DNA of 64,000 bases from Euglena gracilis (taxonomy: Eukaryota; Euglenida; Euglenophyceae; Euglenales), in assembly GCA_039621445.1 (NCBI GenBank), contig CP154955.1:37675123-37739122 (forward strand). Reading direction: 5' to 3'. Below are positions 38,205 to 64,000 of the stretch, piece after piece; positions within the stretch are counted from its first letter, which is position 1; the number at the start of each line of letters is the position of its first letter. Under the pieces are notes generated by a model. That model saw only the letters and a program-made list of their open reading frames with translations. It ran no database searches and had not been told where the DNA came from. A program made the position numbers and the translations under genes.

Positions 38205-38708
38205 TTATTTAGAAAACAAATAATTATTTATTGGTAATAGGAACGTTTTAGCACTGCACATGTATTGTGTAATGTTTTCCATTGCTTCGAGTGTGGTTGC
38301 TGATTCTATCTCTGTCATCTGCTTTTGGATTGAATCCCAAGTGATCTTGGCTATTGACAGCATCCCTTGATGTGTTTCAGTGTTACGTGTGAGGCTGATT
38401 GAATCTTTGATATGGTCCTTGTCCTTCTCAATTTTGTTCGAATTTTGTGCCTGTGGTCCGCCCAGCTGTCTGGCGTCACAGAGAGATTTGATAACACTCC
38501 GGATGCAGCCCCAAATGCCAGTGTTGAATGGAGATGATGACCATCATGACCAGGGACATTGGCACCACAATTTTCCAAACCCATTTGCTCTTCCGATGAA
38601 TGAAGGAGGCTGGCGCGTGGGTGGGCGCTGGCGCTTGGGCAGGCGCTGGGGAGGGCGATGGCGCTCGTGCGGGCGCATCCATGACGACCACCATGCCCGC
38701 ATGGCACG
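38205..38708 (-). pseudogene. Minus-strand helical ORF with Ala/Pro-rich 5' part, copy B
   Basis: Near-identical counterpart of the segment at 1,231-1,731. It has the same acceptor (at 38,708), Ala/Pro-rich stretch and terminal open frame ending at 38,205. The Ala/Pro stretch has two more codons than copy A. Function unknown. Confidence 0.35.
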
Positions 38709-39103
38709 CTGCAAAGAAAAAATGATAATGGTAGAAAAAAAGCAGGGTTTGGTAAATGCACAAGGTCATCAAAGTGCGCACTGACTGGTGATCGAGAGCC
38801 TCTTCCCCTAACATTTTTGCAGCGGTCAATGCAAATTGCACTCGTCCCTCATTCACTCATTCACTCGTCATCATTCAGTCTTGCCTGCAACTTCGCGCAC
38901 TGTGCTAAACGTTCCCGTTTCAACAGTGCGTTCCCTCAGCAAGTCTGGGCCAACTGGCCTCCGTTCTTGTGCATCTTCCGCATGCGAGAGAAGTGTAGTC
39001 ATAATTTGTAGATGCGGCACATGGCGTCTGCAACCTTCGCGTATGATGGCTGGAAGGAGGAGCAGCACCACCATTTGGTCATTGAAATCCTCAGTGCAAG
39101 GCA

Positions 39104-39974
39104 TCATTTGCGCTCGTTTTTTTTTTGGCTTGCCGTTGCCAGCTTGAAGAAGGTCGGGTACGACAGATACTGGTTGCCTCTGTCCATCCCGAATTTGTCT
39201 ATTATCAGCGAGACTTCCTGCTCTTCCGCGCTGCTTGTGTACTTGCCGTCGTCAACAGCTTTGAGGCTGGACCAACTGGTCGTGATGACCATAGGTGATC
39301 TGAACAGGGACTGCAGCAAGTCAATCCAGGAGCTCTTTCCAGTCCCTCTCGCCCCAGCAATGTGCATTGAAGTAGTGGGCTAGTCGTCGGCTAAGAGTGC
39401 AGATGAATGAAGTCTGTGGTCAAGATGGTAGCCGGACCTCTGAATGCATGTCCCATCATCAGGGCAACCATGTTGCAGTCTGGCGATGCAATGACAAGCA
39501 TTTCTGGTCGACTGAACACATTTTTCTGGATTTGACTCAAAGACCAAAGACCTGCCGGCCATCATCAACGCAACGTGCTTCTTAGCTACGGGGTGTTCAC
39601 AGCCAGGCCTCGGTGAAACTCACTCAGCTGTTGCTCGACAGGAGCACCATTATTTGGCCCCTCTGGGATGCTGCAAATGAAAGATCTATCCCAATTGCTT
39701 CTACGGCGCAGAAGAGTTGGCCTGCTGAGGGGAGTTGAGGCATTTCACACATGCCTTCCTCTGGTACATTGAGATTCATGAATGAAGGCTGCAGGCTGGC
39801 AATAATGACGACCTCCCGTCGGGCAAGCAGGGCCTCAGGGCCAGGTAAGTGCCAGATCAGATTATCAATGCAGCACACAATTTTACATGGTATGCCTCTC
39901 CAACAGAGAAGTGTCCAACAGGGTGGGGTATGGAGATCCAGGAACAGTGACATAAAAAAAAAGCCTTGTTGCAC
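39104..39974 (-). pseudogene. P-loop NTPase-like minus-strand fragment, copy B
   Basis: Duplicate of 2,126-2,977 with the same three open segments, including MHIAGARGTGKSSW at the start of the 39,367-39,104 frame. The only nearby structural difference is a small change around 39,598-39,606. Family unknown. Confidence 0.35.
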
Positions 39975-41779
39975 CTTACAAACAGGCCAGCACCTACCAA
40001 GCTGGGGGAGCTGACGAGAAGCTGGATCTTCACCGCGACCATCCGGCCGCTGGACATGCCCAGGCCCCTTTCCTATTGTTGATCGGTGGGATCAAAACAT
40101 TTCAATCACACCAGCGGGACAATTAAAAGGAAGCCTAGCCAACTGCTCCGCCATGAATGCACCGCCGAAGCCCCCATGTCCGATGAGGTCCCCCACAGCA
40201 TAGCCGTCCATAGACTCTTAGTCCAGATCTCTGCCGCTTGGCTCTGTGTTCGCTGCCCAATTGTTGTTCGTTGGGATCTCACCTTGCTGCCGGAGAGGTG
40301 GAGCTGCCAGAGAGTAATTGGTCTTCGTTGGTGCAGGAAATTACAGAATCCCGGAGCCTCGGAGTGTCAGCAGTTTGAGCATTTTGACACAGTTCAGGGT
40401 TTAGCTTCGCCATCTTCCTCCCGTGCGTCGTCGCCAGCTTCGGGGATTGCTACTTAGGTCGAGGATCTTCCTCAACCACCCAGCCAAACCCATGGCTGAA
40501 TCTGTCGAGGCCAATCCAGGTGTGAGTTTTTGGGCTCCAGGCCCTCCCTCTTCAGCCGACCCAGTGTCAGCTTCCAGTTGTGTGATCGGTCCAAGCCACC
40601 AAAAGCAACGCTGTTGGGAACGCCGACCTCGCCAAAGGTTCTCCCTCAGAATGGTTTCTGGGCCGTAGTGCCAGGGGCAGATGAGTCAAAAAGGGCTGGC
40701 TGTCCCTCCACTCCAGTTGAGGACCTGGGGCTTTCCAGAACGATCTTGGTTGTGACTTCTTTGCAGCAGGCGCAAACTCTCTGGCCAGAGTTGGATTTGC
40801 ACGACAGGGAAGGCTTCCAAGCAGAAGCCGACTGCGTGACGAAGCCGAGCTTTCACCAGCCTCAAGTCACCTTCGCCCGGGACGACTTTGGCAGAAAAGT
40901 CGCGACTTCTTTCAGTGGCTGCCTGTTGTCGAGCTCGGGTTGTCTTGCTGCGTGAACCCGAAATCGTCAGTAGATTTGAAACAACAGGCTGCCTATGTTC
41001 ACAGACATTATTTGACCGCTCTCGCCAAGGGACGTACGTCTGTGACACATAGGCAACAAACTTTAACAGCTGGAGGTCATGACCATTGCAACCCTATTGG
41101 GGCTTCCATGCCATCCTCACCAGTGTTGTGCAGTTGAGCCCCGCAGTCCAGGATGCCAATGCTTTGTGTTTCTGGTTCCACCCAAGGTATACAAGCTCAA
41201 TGCCCACCTTCAGGGAAAAAATGAAATAAAGCAGATCAGTGGGATAAAATGGGTAAGCAATAAAATGTATAATAATAATATGAATAAATACTTCAAAATA
41301 TATTACAATATAATAATAAGCAATCAAAAACCAAAATAACTGCGGCAAGCTTCGGTCTGATTGCTCTTTACAGAAGCACATCGGCCAGCCTCTCTGGCTT
41401 TGGTTCTCTTTTGCAGGTTCTTGCTGGTCACTAGCATGACAGAGGTACAATGCAATGAGGTACAATACAAGCCATCATTTAGCTCCATTGGCTTTATCAT
41501 CAGCAAGTATCACAGGTCGATGATCTGTTGCCTCAGCTTCACTGGCCGCGATAATAATCACGACTCTGTCAAACCTGATTGAAGACTCTTATCAGCACTG
41601 GAAGTGGTGGTTCTTGAACCATTGCCTCTTTGCAAGCCAAGAAGACTTCGGCTCAGTCCCGATGGACCTGAAGGGATGGAGCACAGACAACAAGATCAAA
41701 CTGCCGTCGTCCATCAGCTCAAGTGCGGCCAGAATGGTTATGTGGTCCCTGGCTAAGGTCGTCCAGGGCAGCACAAGCC

Positions 41780-42720
41780 AGTCTGTGTAACCCCCCCCCC
41801 CCCGAATTGGAAGCCCCCCGTGGCTATTATTCGGTCAGTCTGCGGAAAACCCGAGGGGGGGGGCTTCTAATAGTGTACCCTTTGTCTAAAGGAAAGACCT
41901 TCAGCCGGCGGTTGATCCGGGGATCGAACGGGGTCCAAATTTAAAAACTTGCAAGACGCATATTTTCGAGTTGATGGATAGGCCGCCTTTCAAGGATACC
42001 AGATATCAATTTTGTTCCCGATCTCGACCTGTTTCTGTGGAGATTTTTCGAGTTTTTCAAGATCCAAAAATTTTGGTCAACTTTGTCAGCCAGCTTGGTG
42101 GGGTGGGGTGGGGGGGCTGTTATTTGGATTTTTGGCGGGAAACGGGGCTTCTATTTGGGGGGGTTGTCATTTTGGGGGGGGGGTTCTAATTGGGGGGGGG
42201 GGTTAACGCCTTCTGCCGAAGATGAGGCCAGCACCAGCACTGTCCTCCCATACCCACACGATAGCAGGCTGGCTGTCAGGAGTGAATGGGCCAACAGAAT
42301 GTTCCGAATGTTCCAAACCAGAATGTTCAGCCCCACTTCAGTGGCTATCGATATGTCGTCTCATGGGATTTGCCAAGCTCGAATCCTGACATGAGTGTGC
42401 TTCTGGCCACAAGCATCATTGATTTGAGACAGGCATTGAGGCCCTCATGAGGCCCTCCATGCTCTCCAGCGATGCTCCAAAGGAATCCAGTGTGCAGCTG
42501 GTTCCTCATGTCTGAAAACCAGCAGGCTGCAGTCGTAACAGCCCACTGGCTGCCAGTGCTGATGGGTTTAATCAGGAACCTTGCCATCGCTTATCGAAAT
42601 TTGGTTAATTGATGCCACACCCCCAATCAGCTATCGGAAACCACTTGACCTTAAAATGAGAGGAGTTAATTGCCCATCCCTGGGGTTTTATATTGATGTG
42701 TACGAGACGCGAGATAGATG
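41780..42720. repeat. Copy-B counterpart of the 4.7-6.1 kb stretch, single unit
   Basis: It begins with a C13 run preceded by GTGTAA and a C/G inverted pair (GAAGCCCCCC ... GGGGGGGCTTC), then a single GATGGATAGGCCGC unit. No gene recognised. At 41,910-41,940 the minus strand contains GTTCGATCCCCGG, a match to a Pol III B box. No full tRNA fold was found around it. Confidence 0.5.
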
Positions 42721-42789
42721 GATCCCTCTGACATGGTTGAAAGCAGGGCGTTGCTTAAGCCAGAGGGCACCCCATCCCCCCGGGGAGTC

Positions 42790-43152
42790 CATCAACCCAG
42801 CAGCCTTTTTCCAGCCCCACACCACCCTCCCCAATCGACGAGTTTTATTTGTTTTTCAGCCCCCTTCAGTTTTTTTTTTTGTTGCAAATGGTAAGCTTTT
42901 TTCTCGCTTGCGGAGATGCAAAGACAGCATTTTCTTGCTTATTCGAAAGAATGGGCAAAAATGGGTCAGAAGAGGGCCGGCTAGGGCAAACTTGGGGAAA
43001 AAAACCCCGATTTTTTGCATATTTGGCAGTTTTGGGGCATATTTGCATTTTTGATTTTTTTGGTGCCCGGGGCGACCCCCATGGGTGGGAGGGTCAGCCA
43101 GCAGCCTTTTCCAGCCTCTGAGCTGGGCCCCCCTGGGGTCTTTGGGCGACAC
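42790..43152. repeat. Dispersed intron repeat family, member 1 (copy B)
   Basis: Copy-B equivalent of 6,238-6,612. The core reads more cleanly here (GGGCAAAAATGGGTCAGAAG), making the match to 32,450-32,560 and to the inverted 10,270-10,360 core easier to see. Confidence 0.6.
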
Positions 43153-44453
43153 CCTGGTTGAAAGGTCTCACCCAGCTCTCACCCAGCTCTCACCCAGCTG
43201 ATAATGCCAGGGCCCGAGAGCTGCTTGAAAAGCATCTGCTGTTGTGATTCCCGAGGATCCGACAAATAAAAAAATGTCTAATTTCTTCAAATCCAAATCC
43301 GTGCATCTTATGCATAAATGTCCATCAGTGCAATACACCTCCAATAAACACTCTTTAAAAAATACTTCCAGTTTGCTTGATTTTTTATTATGCTGGGATC
43401 TTCAAATTTGATGATCTCCCAAGATTAATTTTTTTTTAACCAGCCAATTCTTCTCACCGATGCCATTCATATTGCAAATACCCTTCATCCAACACCGATC
43501 GACGCTCTCTTGCCTCAGTTGACCTTTTATTTATTTTTATCAAAACAGTTCTTTATGAGAAACTTGCAATACCTTCATTTTGCATTCCACCGTGACAAAG
43601 GAGTCTTTCAACGTTTTCTGTCTTATTTGGACCAAGGGGGCAAAATTAGTTTAAAACAGCAAGAGCGCAAACTTTGTGCCGTTGATTTTTCATCCCTGGT
43701 TGCTTCACACTACATTTTAACATGGTCAAATCAGAGACACAAAGCGTACAAAAATAATCTTTCTTTCTAAATCTTCCTGTAATCAGCAGCCTTGGCGATG
43801 ATTTGAGGTGGAAGGTTGAAAACAAATATTTTGGGAAAGAGAGTTTGGTCCGTTCCAACTGAGTTCTACACCATCACCTACAGGCAGATGCCCAAGGGAG
43901 GTGTTATCTTTTCATTGAGCTTTCTCACGGTGTCTTATTCAGTTTGTCCAACACAGCAACAGTCATGTTGTATTTTCAAAAGTTGGTGCAAAAAGATTTC
44001 AAATTTCCTGGAGTATATTTACCCATAACTGCATCGTTTCAGTCAGACCGAATTCAGTGTTCCAAAAACTTTTTTTTTTGATCGCAAAATGCACGTTGGA
44101 TTCCGACAAAATGAACCAAACCCCTGGGGCTGCCGCACTGATTTTCTGGGTGTCATTGGACACAATCCAACCTCGATCAAAGCAAACACAAAATGTTTAT
44201 ATGCTGATATTTCTCGGGCAGACCCGTGGTTTGGGACTCTTCTTCTTTTGAATTTGTTGATTCGGTGGAATGCAAAAGCTCCAATGTTGCCGAGCCCCAG
44301 TGTAGGCCCTGAAACCGAGGTCCAGATTACTTGGCGATGGCCCATAATTCAGCGCCCATGACATGTCTTGTCCATGGACCCCTCCCCCCCGTCAACCGCA
44401 CTTGGGGGGGGGGGGCTTCCCTGCTTCCCCTCTGCCGGACTCCTTCCCCGCAG

Positions 44454-62095
<17,642 letters not shown>

Positions 62096-63094
62096 CCCGC
62101 TGGGGTCCCCGTGGGCGGCTCCTTCTCACTGGCCGTACCCCGTCAGGGGTTTGGGACCCTCCACCCGAACCTTGTGCACCACACTCCCAACAACGTCACT
62201 CATCCCCCAACCCCAACCTGTGTCTCTGCCTTGTAAGTAATTTTCTTGGGGGGACAGTGGTCCTTGCCGCTGCTCCCCTCCCTTTTCTTTGTGCCATACC
62301 CTCCCTCCCTCAACCACTTACCTGCGCTGGCTTCGCCACCTTGACCGAACGCCGTTCGACCCCTGTGGATCGCTGCCCCCCCTATGGCCCACCGCCTCCA
62401 TTGCTCACTATTTCCCAAAGGTGTGGCAAGCTACGCAATCCAAAGGACGGGTGATTTAGGGTGGCTCCAATTCCATGCGCTCATCATCATTAGTGTCCAA
62501 TGAACATTTGCGATCCAAAGAGGGGTGTGCTCAGGCAGGGAGTTCAATTGGGCACAGACAGGTTAGTGGGCCCAGACCTCCGCAACTATGTGCTGAAGGG
62601 CACATAGCATCTAGGGATTCCCAGAATGGTTTAATCATTGGTGGTGGTAGATGTCAGAGTCGATTTGTGTGTACCTTGAGAGCAGGTTCCTCATCCTCGC
62701 GGTCTCAGAATGCCCATTAAAGGGTCTTTTGGCCTTTTGCCGCCATCCTATGGCTTGCCATGTGGCGGCGTTTTTTTCGGACCATGCATCATTCCAACCT
62801 ATTTCCACAGTTGCCCGCTTTTTTCCCCTTGGGGTGGTGATGGGAGGTTTGTGGCATTAACAAATTAGGTCACATTCAGAAATCGTGACCGGATGACTGA
62901 GAAAGTGTGACTGGGAACGGAGTGGTGCCCCCCGTCCCTGTCCCCGGCAGCCCACCCCGTCCCCCTTCCCACAGCACCCGACCAACCTGTTCCCTGTGCT
63001 GCTTCGGCCGGGGCGTGAGGGGCAGCGAGGCGGCGGCGGCGGCGGCGGCGTGGCCGGCGGCGGTGCATGGCCGTGAGGGGCCGGGGGGCGGCGG

Positions 63095-64000
63095 ATGGCG
63101 GCGCCGCAGCCGGAGCCGGCCCGGGGGCAGTGGGAGCTGCTCTTTGATGCGCCGCGCAGCGCCTGGCAGTGCTTTGGCCAGGGCCGGGACACAGGGGGAT
63201 GACGATTTTGGCTGATGTAGTGATGGGTGGACGCAGTGAATTAGTTGCAGATGCCACTCCTTGCGAAAAATAATACTCCGGGGGGTATTATTTGGGGGGG
63301 GTTACGTCCAGCAGCAGGGTGCCCTTTTCCGCCGGCCCTGCCCCTGGGGCGGCACTCTACGCGGTGGGGGAGGGCGGCCCCCTCCTCCTGGTGCTGGGGA
63401 CGGACGGGCTGGGCCCCGGCCAGCCGCTGGACCTCTACGCCTTCGACCTCGCAGCGCGGCGCTGGCACCGGGTGGACGCCGGCGGCCGGGCCCCGCAGCC
63501 GGAGTCGGTCGGGGCCGCGGCGTGCGCCGTGCTGGCGGACCGCCTGCTCTGCTTGTGGAGCTGTCGCACCGGTGCGAGTCGTGCGTACGCCCGCGCCACG
63601 CGTTGCATTGAGGTGACCAATGTTGCCTGTGTGTACGTGCATAGCAGCAACGATTTTTGGTACGCATGCGAGGATTCCAGGCGGCCCTTCCAGAAAAGTC
63701 CCCCTGCCGCAGGGATCGACGCGCTGCGGTACGCGTTCAGCCCCTGGCAGTGCCCGCCGCCGGGGCCGGGCCTCACCCTCAGCGCGCTGGACTTCGCCAC
63801 GATGCGGTGGCAGACCCACCAGCCCGGCGGACCGGCGCCCCCGGCAGGGGTCGGACGGCGGCGGTTGGGTTGGGCTGGGGTTCAGGGCCGTGCGGAGGGA
63901 GGGTTTTCCGGGATTGTGGAATGCAGCAGCTGTGTCTAATTTTGGCGTTGTGAAGTAGGAATCAGGAATGTGGATCGCCAGGCTGCCCCCTCTCAAGGAG
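63095..64000 (+). CDS. Kelch-repeat protein gene, copy B (5' part, cut by window end)
   Basis: Exon 1 from ATG 63,095 to about 63,193. Exon 2 runs from about 63,312 to 63,554 (SSRVPFSAGPAPG...DLYAFDLAARRW). Exon 3 is about 63,741-63,849 (LSALDFATMRWQTHQPGGPA). Later exons fall outside the window. Exon sequences are almost identical to copy A. Intron 1 is only about 118 bases here against about 730 in copy A. Confidence 0.7.

Overview
This window comes from a nuclear genome of a microbial eukaryote, probably an alga or other protist that I cannot place further. Short, very GC-rich exons with GCG/GAG/CTG/CGG/CAG-biased codons are joined by GT-AG introns of roughly 0.2-2.5 kb. The introns are full of C/G homopolymers, microsatellites and decayed repeats. 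There are no operons, ribosome binding sites or prokaryotic gene neighbourhoods.

The dominant feature is a near-identical duplication. Positions 1-26,906 (copy A) recur as 36,977-64,000 (copy B), in the same orientation and order, at an offset of about 37 kb. The copies differ by scattered substitutions, homopolymer and microsatellite length changes and a few larger indels. A 13-base N run at 34,113-34,125 lies between the two copies, so this could be a real tandem duplication or two haplotypes placed end to end by the assembler. Two exons of the coiled-coil gene are disrupted only in copy A, and copy B is the better template.

Layout of each copy. (i) A gene-poor stretch carries broken minus-strand coding remnants: a Merlin/ISXO2-type transposase, a small helical ORF with an Ala/Pro-rich 5' part, and a P-loop NTPase-like fragment. 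It is A 1-7,800 and B 36,740-44,400. (ii) A plus-strand gene of about 21 exons encodes a long coiled-coil protein with a Ser/Asp-rich C-terminus (A 7,911-24,406; B 44,454-62,095). (iii) About 1 kb further on, a second plus-strand gene encodes a kelch-repeat protein with a Pro/Ser linker and C-terminal coiled coil, a Tea1-like layout (A 25,385 to about 33,393; B from 63,095, cut by the window end). The adjacent genes might act in the same scaffold or polarity machinery, but that rests on architecture alone.

The introns hold the most unusual material. Two mobile-looking elements share a terminal GGGTTAC..GTAGGAGGAGG inverted repeat, are flanked by direct repeats and contain a shared C/G hairpin. 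The larger one carries telomere-like TTAGGG/TTAGG repeats, a 146-bp near-perfect hairpin and, in copy B only, a 93-codon ORF. A separate dispersed family marked by CAGCAGCCTTTTTCCAGCC recurs in several introns. Exon boundaries are inferred from splice consensus, phase and coding character only.
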